NCBI GenBank assembly: GCA_011524785.1
Contig: WTJQ01000461.1
Location: 1-15,352, forward strand
DNA from: Planctomycetota bacterium
Lineage (GTDB): Bacteria > Planctomycetota > UBA1135 > GCA-002686595
Direction of reading: 5' to 3'
DNA: 15,352 bases
The notes under the pieces are model-generated. The model saw nothing but the letters and a program-made list of their open reading frames with translations, was not told the DNA's origin and made no database searches. Positions 9,403-15,352 of this stretch are shown one piece after another. Position 1 is the stretch's first letter. Each line of letters begins with the position of its first letter. The position numbers and the translations under genes are program-made.

Positions 9403-10932
9403 ATGTTCCGCCGCATCCTCATCGCCAACCGCGGGGAGATCGCCCTGCGGGTCATCCGGACCGCCCGCGAGATGGGTGTCGAGTGCGTCGCGGTGCACTC
9501 CGACGCCGATCGCAAGGCGCTGCACGTACGCATGGCCCACCGGGCCGTGTCCCTCGGAGGGGAGACCCCTGCCGAGAGCTACCTGCGCCAGGAGGCCATC
9601 ATCGAGGCCGCCCTCAGCAGCGGCGCGGAGGCCATCCACCCGGGCTACGGGTTCCTCTCCGAGAACGCCGCGTTCGCGCGACGGGTCGAGGAGGCGGGCC
9701 TGGTCTGGATCGGCCCGCCCGCGGACGCGATCCACGCGATGGGCGACAAGATCGAGAGTCGGCGCGCGATGGTCGCGGCCGGGGTCCCCTGCGTCCCGGG
9801 CCTGACCGATCCCGTGGACGACGTGGCCGCCGCGGCCGAGGCCGCGGAGGACATCGGCTACCCGATCGCCATCAAGGCCGCGGCCGGCGGTGGCGGCAAG
9901 GGCATCCGCGTCGTGCGGGATCCGGCCGACATGGAGTCCGCCTTCCGAGCGGCCTCCGGCGAGGCGGTCACCTCCTTCGGGGACGGCCGCGTGTACCTGG
10001 AGCGCTACCTCGACGAGCCGCGGCACGTCGAGATCCAGGTGATGTTCGACGCCCATGGCAACGGGGTGCACCTGTTCGAGCGCGAGTGCTCGATCCAGCG
10101 CCGCCACCAGAAGCTCGTCGAGGAGGCTCCGAGCCCGGTGATCGACGAGGCGACCCGCTCGGCCATGGGGGAGGCCGCGCTGCAGGCGGCCCGCGCCGTC
10201 GGCTATCGCGGAGCGGGCACCGTCGAGTTCCTCTGGTCGGGGGGCGAGTTCTTCTTCCTGGAGATGAACACGCGCCTCCAGGTCGAGCACCCGATCACCG
10301 AGCAGATCACCGGCATCGACCTCGTGCGCCAGCAGCTCCTCGCGGCGGCGGGGGAGCCACTCGAGCTGAAGCAGGAGGACCTCACGATCCACGGGCACTC
10401 GATCGAGGTCCGGATCAATGCGGAGGACCCGACCCAGGGCTACCTGCCCTCGACCGGGGTGCTCCAGAACCTGCGGGCGCCGGGCGGTCCCTGGGTACGC
10501 CTCGACACCGGGATGTACCGCGGCATGGAGGTGGGCCTGGCCTACGACCCCATGCTCGGCAAGCTGATCGTCTGGGCCCCCGAGCGTTCGCAGGCCATCG
10601 AGCGCATGATCCGCGCCATCCAGGAGATGAACGTGGGCGGCGTGCGGACCTCGCTCCCGGCGGCCCTCACGGTGCTCGAGCACGAGCGATTCCGGAGCGG
10701 CGACTACGACACGCACTTCCTGGAGAGCCTGACGATCGCCCCCCCCGACCAGTACCTGCGCATCACGGCGGCCGCCGCGGCGATCCACCGTCACCTGCTC
10801 GCCCAGCGGCGCGCCCTGGCGCCCAGCACCGCGGACCGTGCGGGCTGGCGGGATCGAGGACGAAGACAGGACGCGGCGGTGCGCGCCCACGCGGACGACC
10901 ACGGCGTCAGCCGGACCGGAGGCCAGGCATGA
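9403..10932 (+). CDS. accC: Biotin carboxylase subunit of acyl-CoA carboxylase
   Basis: ATP-dependent carboxylation of the biotin carried by the next gene's product. A 509-residue ATP-grasp protein: N-terminal domain RILIANRGEIALR (4-16), HPGYGFLSEN (79-88), the glycine-rich lid AAAGGGGKGIRVV (159-171), ERECSIQRRHQK (226-237) and the catalytic block EMNTRLQVEHPITE (287-300), with Glu287, Asn289, Arg291 and Glu295 all present. The conserved core ends near residue 450. The last ~55 residues are an Ala-, Arg-, Asp- and His-rich tail not typical of AccC, where fused enzymes would continue into other domains. Its ATG follows the beta subunit stop by 3 bp, and its stop overlaps the carrier gene start in an ATGA. 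The three-gene arrangement indicates a propionyl-CoA carboxylase with separate carboxylase and carrier chains rather than the fused PccA. Confidence 0.93.
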   Translation: MFRRILIANRGEIALRVIRTAREMGVECVAVHSDADRKALHVRMAHRAVSLGGETPAESYLRQEAIIEAALSSGAEAIHPGYGFLSENAAFARRVEEAGLVWIGPPADAIHAMGDKIESRRAMVAAGVPCVPGLTDPVDDVAAAAEAAEDIGYPIAIKAAAGGGGKGIRVVRDPADMESAFRAASGEAVTSFGDGRVYLERYLDEPRHVEIQVMFDAHGNGVHLFERECSIQRRHQKLVEEAPSPVIDEATRSAMGEAALQAARAVGYRGAGTVEFLWSGGEFFFLEMNTRLQVEHPITEQITGIDLVRQQLLAAAGEPLELKQEDLTIHGHSIEVRINAEDPTQGYLPSTGVLQNLRAPGGPWVRLDTGMYRGMEVGLAYDPMLGKLIVWAPERSQAIERMIRAIQEMNVGGVRTSLPAALTVLEHERFRSGDYDTHFLESLTIAPPDQYLRITAAAAAIHRHLLAQRRALAPSTADRAGWRDRGRRQDAAVRAHADDHGVSRTGGQA

Positions 10933-11441
10933 AGTACTTCCTGCAGTGCGGCGATCGCGAGGTCGAGGTCGAGCTGGTCGAGCGCCTCGGGCGGCTCGAG
11001 GTCACCGTCGACGGTGAGCCCCTCGAGATGGAGCACCACGAGATCGATCGCCTGGGCCAGGTCGTGATCCAGCAGGGGCCCGACGCCTACGCGGTCTCCG
11101 TGGAGGGCGACGAGCACATGGCGCACGTGACCCTCGCCGGCCACGTCTACTCCTTCGCCATGGAGGACGAGCGCGAGCGCGCCGCCCACCTCGCGGAGCG
11201 TGCCGCCCGCGGCGGCGGCGGCCCCCTCAAGGCCGTCATGCCCGGCTTCGTGGCCGAGGTCCGGGTCCAGCCGGGTGACGCCGTGGCCGAGGGGGACGCC
11301 CTGCTCGTGCTCGAGGCCATGAAGATGCAGAATGAGATCCAGGCCCCTGCCGACGGGGTCGTGGAGTCGGTCGCCGTCGAGGCGGGACAGGCCGTGGCTG
11401 CGGGCGAGGTCCTCCTCGTCCTGCGCGGTACGGAGGCCTGA
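10929..11441 (+). CDS. Biotin carboxyl carrier protein of the carboxylase
   Basis: A 170-residue carrier. The C-terminal biotinyl domain (about 100-166) carries the signature EAMKMQNE (129-136) with Lys132 as the biotin attachment site, preceded by PGFVAEVRVQPGD (105-117). Residues 1-78 form a small N-terminal region (MKYFLQCGDREVEVELVERL at the start) like the piece found in front of the biotinyl domain in short acyl-CoA carboxylase carriers, presumably docking to the carboxylase subunits. An acidic/Ala-rich helix and a Gly-rich hinge (about 79-98) separate the two, as expected for a swinging domain. The start codon overlaps the carboxylase stop in ATGA, so the two are probably made in fixed ratio by coupled translation. 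It is the last gene of the operon: a hairpin begins 9 nt after its stop. Confidence 0.93.
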   Translation: MKYFLQCGDREVEVELVERLGRLEVTVDGEPLEMEHHEIDRLGQVVIQQGPDAYAVSVEGDEHMAHVTLAGHVYSFAMEDERERAAHLAERAARGGGGPLKAVMPGFVAEVRVQPGDAVAEGDALLVLEAMKMQNEIQAPADGVVESVAVEAGQAVAAGEVLLVLRGTEA

Positions 11442-11450
11442 GGCGTCCCT

Positions 11451-11473
11451 GGGGGGGCCTGCGAGGCCTCCCC
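11451..11473 (+). terminator. Hairpin after the carboxylase operon
   Basis: A 10-bp stem (11451-11460 with 11464-11473, one G-U pair) and a GCG loop, 9 nt after the carrier gene stop. No T-run follows, so it may be a weak or Rho-assisted terminator, or protect the mRNA 3' end. Confidence 0.5.
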
Positions 11474-11493
11474 TGAACGCTGCCTGCGGGCGG

Positions 11494-11512
11494 GCGCGGC
11501 GTGTCGCCGCGC
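11494..11512 (+). terminator. Second hairpin in the same gap
   Basis: A perfect 8-bp stem, GCGCGGCG (11494-11501) with CGCCGCGC (11505-11512), around a TGT loop. It can be lengthened with interruptions by pairing 11485-11489 with 11517-11521. Again there is no T-tract. Together with the preceding hairpin it separates the carboxylase operon from the next transcription unit. Confidence 0.4.
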
Positions 11513-11562
11513 TCCTCCGCAGCCATGACACGGTGCGAACGGCGGGACGTTCGAGGACCGGG

Positions 11563-11568
11563 TAGGCT
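11563..11568 (+). promoter_or_regulatory. Candidate -10 hexamer of a leaderless DUF1028 transcript
   Basis: TAGGCT, 6 nt before the ATG at 11575: identical hexamer and identical spacing to the one in front of the mutase gene. No -35 box is recognisable 16-19 bp upstream. It supports a new transcription unit starting here after two hairpins. Confidence 0.45.
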
Positions 11569-11574
11569 TCTTGG

Positions 11575-13122
11575 ATGCTCTCCCTCCCCAACGCCCTCCT
11601 GCGCCGGCTGACCACCTTCCTGGGCGCCCTGCTGGTGCTGCACGCGCCGGCCCTGGCCACCTGGAGCATCGTCGTCCTCAACCACAAGACGGGCGAGGTG
11701 TGCGTGGCGACCGCCACCTGCATCCCCAACTTCCAGATCCGGCGCTACGTGCCCGTGGTCCGGGTCGGCCTGGGCGGCGCCGCGGCCCAGTCCTGGGTCG
11801 ACAGCCAGGCCTACAACCGTGGCCTGATCTGGGACGCGCTCGAGGAGGGCGCCGAGCCCGACCGCATCCTCCAGCGCCTGATCACGGTGGGCGATGCCCC
11901 CCAGGATCGCCAGTACGGCATCGTCGCCTTCACGGGCGAGGCGCGCACCTTCTCGGGCTCGAACTGCGGCGCTGCGGTCGCCAACGTCACGGGCGAGGTC
12001 GGCGACCTGTCCTACGCGATCCAGGGCAACCTGCTCGTGGGCTGGCTGCCGGTCCTCGACGCGGAGACCGCCCTGCTCGACACCCCGGGTGACCTCGCGA
12101 CCAAGGTGATGGCCGCGATGCAGGCCGCGCGCTTCGCCGGCGGCGACGGCCGCTGCTCCTGCAGCAGCAACAACCCGACCGGCTGCGGGGAGCCCCCGGC
12201 CTCCTTCGTGCACTCCTCGCACTGCGCCACGATGGTGATCGCTCGGATGGGAGACGTCGATGGCGTCTGCAACATCGGCTCGGGCTGCGCGAACGGGACC
12301 TACTACATGCGCCGGAACTGGGACGGTGACGTCAACGACGTGGACGCGATCGAGGGCCTGCAGGAGCGCTGGGACGTCTGGCGTGCCAGCCTCCAGGGAC
12401 GCCCCGACGCGATCCTGTCGGAGGTCGAACCGGCCGACGAACGCCTCCCCGCGGACGGCATGTCCAGCACCACCGTGACGGTGCGGATGGTGGACGTGGA
12501 GGGAGCGCCGCTGGTGACGGGCGGGGCCGCGGTCACGCTCGAGACCCGCCACGAGGGGCCCGATCCCGCGGTCGCCGGGCCGGTCACGGACAACGGCGAC
12601 GGCACCTACACCTTCACCCTCACCGCGACGGGCACCGCCGGGACCGGCGAGTGGGGAATCCGCGTCGACGACGGCATCAAGCCCGTGCTGCTGTGGCCGC
12701 CGCTGAGCCTCGAGGTGGACGAGCCGACGGAGCTGCACTGCGGCCGGGACGCGCTCAGCGCGGCCACCGGCGGTCCCGCGGCCCTGCGCCTGCAGAGGCC
12801 CGTCGCGGACGCCGGGCGTGGCTACCAGATGCTCGTGAGCGCGGCCGGGACGAGCCCTGGGACGCTGGTGGGCGGAGTCCTCGTGCCTCTCAACGCCGAC
12901 CGCGCCTTCGGCTTCGCTCTGGCGGGCCAGCTGCGGACGACCGTGGGCCAGGACTTCATCGGCAGCCTCGACGGCACCGGGCGCGCGGAGGCGGCCTTCC
13001 ACCTGGACCCGCAGTGGGCCTGGACCTTCGTGGGGGAGACCTTCCACTTCGCGGCCCTGCTCGCGGACCAGGGTCAGGGCCTCGACGTCGTCGGGCCGGT
13101 CGGCTTCACCGTCCTCCCATGA
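11575..13122 (+). CDS. Exported DUF1028 (Ntn-hydrolase-like) protein with C-terminal beta modules
   Basis: A 515-residue secreted protein. A signal peptide (1-28) ends in ALA, with predicted cleavage between Ala28 and Thr29. Residues 29 to about 250 match DUF1028: TWSIVVLNHKTGEV (29-42), AAAQSWVDSQAYNRGL (69-84), YGIVAFTG (114-121) and YAIQGNLLVG (147-156). Cytosolic members, as I recall them, start M-T-x-S-I-V, so the processed protein would begin with the same Thr. Nine Cys between 43 and 238 suggest disulfides. Residues about 280-380 look like an Ig/invasin-type beta domain containing NGDGTYTFTLT (340-350). Residues 386-515 (AGTSPGTLVGG, 424-434) resemble a terminal module seen on extracellular planctomycete proteins. 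The substrate is unknown. Its stop overlaps the M20 peptidase start in ATGA, so the two are co-translated. Confidence 0.8.
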   Translation: MLSLPNALLRRLTTFLGALLVLHAPALATWSIVVLNHKTGEVCVATATCIPNFQIRRYVPVVRVGLGGAAAQSWVDSQAYNRGLIWDALEEGAEPDRILQRLITVGDAPQDRQYGIVAFTGEARTFSGSNCGAAVANVTGEVGDLSYAIQGNLLVGWLPVLDAETALLDTPGDLATKVMAAMQAARFAGGDGRCSCSSNNPTGCGEPPASFVHSSHCATMVIARMGDVDGVCNIGSGCANGTYYMRRNWDGDVNDVDAIEGLQERWDVWRASLQGRPDAILSEVEPADERLPADGMSSTTVTVRMVDVEGAPLVTGGAAVTLETRHEGPDPAVAGPVTDNGDGTYTFTLTATGTAGTGEWGIRVDDGIKPVLLWPPLSLEVDEPTELHCGRDALSAATGGPAALRLQRPVADAGRGYQMLVSAAGTSPGTLVGGVLVPLNADRAFGFALAGQLRTTVGQDFIGSLDGTGRAEAAFHLDPQWAWTFVGETFHFAALLADQGQGLDVVGPVGFTVLP

Positions 13123-14144
13123 CCGCTGCTCCCGAGCTCGGCCGCCGGCTGGTCGACTTCATCGAGGTCCCCTCCGTCACCGGCGAGGAGGGGGACTACG
13201 GGGACGCCCTCGCGCGGGACCTCGAGGAGCGCGGCTTCGCGGTCGAGCGCCAGGAGGTGTCGCCCGGACGCTTCAACGTCCTGGCTCGGGCCGGCGCGCC
13301 GGAGGTGGTCTTCTGCACGCACCTCGACACGGTGCCGCCGTTCTTCGGGTCGAGCGTCGATCGGGAGTTCGTGCACGGGCGGGGCGCCTGTGACGCCAAG
13401 GGGCAGGCCGTCGCGATGGTGGGCGCGGCCGAGCAGCTGCTTGGCGACGGGGAGGATCGGATCGGCCTGCTCTTCACGGTGGGCGAGGAGGTCACGAGCG
13501 ACGGAGCGATCGCTGCGAACAAGCGCCTCGCCGATCCCTGGCGCCCGCGGTTCACGGTCGTGGGGGAACCCACGGGCAGTCGCTTCGTCCGCGCCGGCAA
13601 GGGCGTCTTCCACGCGGAGCTCTGCGCTCACGGTCGCGCAGGTCACTCCAGCCAGGACATCGGGCCCTCCGCCGTGCACGAGCTGGTGCACGCGTTGGAG
13701 CGCGTCCTTGCGGCGGAGTGGGGACATCTCGAGGGAGTTGGCCCGGGGACCATGAACATCGGGACCCTCGAGGGTGGCGTCGCCGCCAACGTGGTCGCCG
13801 CGGAGGCGCGGGCCTCCATCCTCGGGCGCACTGTCCTGAGCCCTCAGCAGGTGCAGGAGCGCCTGCTCGCCTGCCTGGGGGAGCACGTCGAGCTCCACGT
13901 GAGCGAGAACCTGTACGGGCCCGTGCGCTTCCACGTCCCCGAGGGTGAGGACAGCATCGTGGTCGCGTTCGGGACCGACGCGCCGCACCTGCCCGCCTGG
14001 GGTCAGCCCCTCCTGTTCGGGCCGGGTGAGATCCTCGACGCCCACACGCCCCACGAGAAGGTCGGGCTGCGGGACCTCGAGGCGGCGGAGGCGCGGCTCG
14101 TGGGCGTGGCTCGGGAGCTCCTCCAGCGCTCCAGCGCCTGCTGA
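13119..14144 (+). CDS. M20 family metallopeptidase / deacylase (ArgE/DapE/LysK type)
   Basis: A 341-residue cytosolic (no signal peptide) two-zinc amidohydrolase. Metal and catalytic residues are in place: His68 and Asp70 in CTHLDTV (66-72), Asp92 in GACDAKG (89-95), catalytic Glu123 and metal Glu124 in VGEEV (121-125), Glu150 in VGEPTG (148-153), and His309 in DAHTPHEKV (307-315). The lid/dimerisation domain (about 155-265) carries HGRAGHSSQ (171-179), with the His expected to contact substrate across the dimer. Relatives remove acyl groups from amino acids (acetylornithine, succinyl-diaminopimelate, N-acetyl-lysine or N-acetyl-citrulline) or cut small peptides, and sequence alone does not decide among them. 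No arginine or lysine biosynthesis genes are nearby. The ATG overlaps the DUF1028 stop codon, so a shared pathway is plausible, for instance processing products brought in from outside. Confidence 0.88.
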   Translation: MTAAPELGRRLVDFIEVPSVTGEEGDYGDALARDLEERGFAVERQEVSPGRFNVLARAGAPEVVFCTHLDTVPPFFGSSVDREFVHGRGACDAKGQAVAMVGAAEQLLGDGEDRIGLLFTVGEEVTSDGAIAANKRLADPWRPRFTVVGEPTGSRFVRAGKGVFHAELCAHGRAGHSSQDIGPSAVHELVHALERVLAAEWGHLEGVGPGTMNIGTLEGGVAANVVAAEARASILGRTVLSPQQVQERLLACLGEHVELHVSENLYGPVRFHVPEGEDSIVVAFGTDAPHLPAWGQPLLFGPGEILDAHTPHEKVGLRDLEAAEARLVGVARELLQRSSAC

Positions 14145-14164
14145 CGCGCCGCGAGCGGCGGCCT

Positions 14165-14204
14165 GTGTTGGAATTGGGTCTCGTGGGAATTGTCCCGCGA
14201 TTCC
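14165..14204 (+). promoter_or_regulatory. AT-richer patch with GGAATTG repeats upstream of the RNA gene
   Basis: Clearly lower in GC than everything around it. GGAATTG occurs twice (14170-14176 and 14186-14192, 16 bp apart). The second copy also forms inverted repeats with following bases: GGAAT at 14186-14190 with ATTCC at 14200-14204, and GGGA at 14185-14188 with TCCC at 14193-14196. The patch lies about 25-65 bp upstream of the TACACT hexamer, so it could be an UP-like element or a regulator site. Confidence 0.3.
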
Positions 14205-14229
14205 GCGCAGAGCCGTACCGGAGGCGGCT

Positions 14230-14235
14230 TACACT
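14230..14235 (+). promoter_or_regulatory. Candidate -10 hexamer of the non-coding RNA
   Basis: TACACT matches the TAnnnT pattern at five of six consensus positions if compared with TATAAT-like boxes loosely (T1, A2 and T6 are kept). It predicts a transcript start near 14242. No good -35 match is found at 16-18 bp. Confidence 0.35.
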
Positions 14236-14241
14236 CCTTCC

Positions 14242-14430
14242 GTCACGAGGTGGGACGACTTCGGATTGCGAGCCTGAACCGTCCTGGGAAGCCCTCGAGA
14301 CCGTCTCCGCGTCCGTGGTGCATTGCGAGCGCACTGCGTGAATCGAGCGGGACACCGGGGGTCGGCGAACTTCCCTGCGCCGGCCCCCACCTCCAACCGG
14401 GGAGCGCCTTCGAGGCGCTCCCCGGGTTGC
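14242..14430 (+). ncRNA. Candidate structured non-coding RNA, 6S-like (ssrS?)
   Basis: There is no credible protein here, yet the segment has a promoter-like hexamer, a long-range closing stem and a strong terminator. GAGGTGGG (14247-14254) pairs perfectly with CCCACCTC (14386-14393), enclosing about 130 nt. Inside, CTCGA (14294-14298) pairs with TCGAG (14343-14347), extended by short flanking stems, and GTGC/GCAC forms near the apex, giving a rod with internal loops. An alternative local hairpin on the 3' side (14357-14367 with 14378-14388, one G-U pair) competes with the closing stem. Predicted length (~190 nt), the rod shape and the 3' strand CCTGCGCCGGC, which resembles the E. coli 6S segment CCUGCGGCGGC, fit 6S RNA, an RNA polymerase regulator. 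The structured-RNA call is moderate; the 6S identity is weaker. A cis-regulatory leader is unlikely because no plus-strand gene follows. Confidence 0.5.
14397..14425 (+). terminator. Strong intrinsic-type terminator hairpin
   Basis: A perfect 13-bp stem, CCGGGGAGCGCCT (14397-14409) with AGGCGCTCCCCGG (14413-14425), around a 3-nt loop in a TTCG context, followed by GTTGCTTTCC. It can be lengthened at the base by AACC/GGTT with one bulge. It is the cleanest hairpin I see in the window, and it ends the candidate RNA gene, 250 bp beyond the M20 gene stop. Confidence 0.75.
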
Positions 14431-14481
14431 TTTCCATGGCGGAGATCCGGCGGCGCCTCCCAGGGAGCCACGGACTGGCCC

Positions 14482-14510
14482 TGCAGCCCGCCCAGCACGC
14501 CTGGGCTGCA
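14482..14510 (-). terminator. Inverted repeat downstream of the right-edge gene
   Basis: TGCAGCCC (14482-14489) pairs with GGGCTGCA (14503-14510). A competing inner stem is GCCCAG (14490-14495) with CTGGGC (14501-14506). It lies about 90 nt past the stop of the minus-strand gene, with no T-run, so a terminator role is tentative. The rest of 14431-14599 shows no convincing gene; a 47-codon frame beginning at the ATG at 14436 is Arg/Ala/Leu-rich and unremarkable. Confidence 0.25.
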
Positions 14511-14599
14511 TGCGGTCCACTGCGCCGAGTGCTCCCGGCGCTGGCGAAGAGCAGCGGGCGAGAGCGGGTGAGGGCCTGACAGGGCGCGGCAGGCCCCGC

Positions 14600-15352
14600 T
14601 CAGAGGCCCCTGACGAGGGGCAGGCCCGAGCCCGCGGCCGGCAGCAGCTCCCACGACTCGGTGCCAGGCAGGAGGACCCTGGCCAGCATGGTGCCGTGGT
14701 GGGCGAGGTGCGTTGCGATGATGAGGCCGCTCTCCTGGTCGTGCTCCAGCGCGACGAGGTCGTCGAAGAGCAGCGCACGACGGCCCTCGACGGCGGGGAG
14801 CAGGAGGCGAAGGGCAGGACTCCAGACGGCCGTCGGCCATCGAGGGTCGGTGCGCTCCGCGACGCAGAGCACGCTGTCAGGGTCGGAGGCTCGGCTGAGC
14901 GCGTCCTCCATGGTCGAGGGATCGGCGACCAGCAGGAGTGGGGCTGGCTGGGCCCGGCGGGGCGCCTCCGCGAGATGGGCTGCGGTCGGGAGCGCGGCTC
15001 GGAGCGCGGCCGGCAGGAGGGCACCCTCCGCGGCGATCGGGGTGCGGCCGGTCAGCCCGAGCAGCAGGGCGCAGCGGATCAGCTGCTCGCGCAGCAGCTC
15101 GAGGTCGTGCTGCGTGGACTCGACGGCGAGGGCTCCGACCTGGTCGGTCGCCTCGGGGACCGGCACGTAGCCTCGCTGGAGGAGCGAGCCGCCCTTGCCG
15201 CGCGCGAGCACCAGGCCGAACTTGCGGCCGGCGCCCCAGTGTCGGCGGATGCGCGCGGGGTCTGGCGTGGGGCGCAGGTGATGAGGGGGTGCCGCTGCCA
15301 GCCGATCCAAGGGGAGAGGCGCAAGGCCCGCGAGCAGCTCCGCGGGGCGGGC
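14600..15352 (-). CDS. Unrecognised protein, C-terminal part (runs off right edge)
   Basis: An open frame on the minus strand, stop at 14602-14600. It stays open to the window edge, with about 250 codons visible. A TTG at 15310 could be a start, but the frame upstream of it encodes an equally protein-like, Leu/Ala-rich stretch (PAELLAGLAPLP), so the gene more likely begins outside. Composition is balanced, with regular acidic residues, unlike the overlapping plus-strand frame, which is Ser/Arg-rich noise. Visible segments include HWGAGRKFGLVLARGKGG, a Leu-rich helical part (ELLREQLIRCALLLGLTG) and LLLVADPSTMEDALSRA. No signal peptide, membrane segment or catalytic motif that I recognise is present. 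It faces the RNA terminator tail to tail. No function is proposed. Confidence 0.6.
   Translation of the reverse strand, partial: ARPAELLAGLAPLPLDRLAAAPPHHLRPTPDPARIRRHWGAGRKFGLVLARGKGGSLLQRGYVPVPEATDQVGALAVESTQHDLELLREQLIRCALLLGLTGRTPIAAEGALLPAALRAALPTAAHLAEAPRRAQPAPLLLVADPSTMEDALSRASDPDSVLCVAERTDPRWPTAVWSPALRLLLPAVEGRRALLFDDLVALEHDQESGLIIATHLAHHGTMLARVLLPGTESWELLPAAGSGLPLVRGL

Noticed and set aside
7552..10902. A 1116-codon open frame antisense to the carboxylase genes
   Set aside because: The three plus-strand genes there have full sets of conserved motifs; the antisense frame is Val/Arg/Asp/His-rich with no domain and is open only because GC-rich third positions suppress stop codons.
14190..14579. 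A 129-codon plus-strand open frame across the candidate RNA and its terminator
   Set aside because: It runs through the terminator stem, has no protein-like motifs and random-looking composition.
14661..15170. Plus-strand open frame opposite the right-edge gene
   Set aside because: Ser/Arg-rich composition typical of a shadow; the minus-strand frame is better balanced and open to the edge.

Overview
The window is very GC-rich (about 70% by eye), densely packed bacterial DNA with strong G/C preference at third codon positions. No rRNA, tRNA, insertion sequence or CRISPR array is visible. Gene content points to an aerobic-type bacterium that metabolises propionyl-CoA and has an elaborate cell surface. 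The carboxy-terminal secretory module of the exported protein at 11575-13122 (an AGTSPGT-type motif followed by a VPLN-type motif) resembles modules I associate with high-GC marine Planctomycetota. The same phylum would fit the near absence of Shine-Dalgarno sequences. That assignment is an inference, not a proof.

Layout. (1) 1-146, minus: the start of an exported protein cut by the window edge. (2) 390-2033, plus: large subunit of methylmalonyl-CoA mutase. (3) 2001-2160: an array of imperfect palindromic repeats of about 34 bp, lying over the mutase 3' end and the gap to a convergent operon. (4) 7175 down to 2164, minus: a three-gene surface-glycan operon coding for a sugar nucleotidyltransferase/family 2 glycosyltransferase fusion, a multi-pass GT-C (GT39/ArnT-like) glycosyltransferase and a sulfatase-fold lipoprotein. 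(5) 7404-11441, plus: a four-gene operon with methylmalonyl-CoA epimerase, propionyl-CoA carboxylase beta subunit, biotin carboxylase and biotin carboxyl carrier protein, followed by hairpins. (6) 11575-14144, plus: an exported DUF1028 (Ntn-hydrolase-like) protein translationally coupled to an M20 metallopeptidase. (7) 14242-14430, plus: a likely structured non-coding RNA with its own promoter-like hexamer and a very clear hairpin terminator; it is 6S-like in size and shape. (8) 14600 to the right edge, minus: an unrecognised, probably truncated gene.

How the genes fit together. Propionyl-CoA is carboxylated to (S)-methylmalonyl-CoA by the carboxylase (7849-11441), epimerised by the 7404 gene product and rearranged to succinyl-CoA by the mutase (390-2033). 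The cobalamin-binding small subunit and the mutase chaperone are not here and must be encoded elsewhere. In the minus-strand operon the parts suggest a chain: activate a sugar, load it on a polyprenyl phosphate carrier, transfer it outside the membrane, then act on the product with a lipid-anchored hydrolase or transferase.

The less ordinary signals are: a recurring TAGGCT/TAGGAT hexamer 6-7 nt before start codons (leaderless promoter candidates), the palindromic array, the candidate 6S-like RNA, the DUF1028 protein whose predicted signal-peptidase cut leaves a threonine at the mature N-terminus, and the sulfatase-fold protein with Thr in place of the formylglycine Cys.
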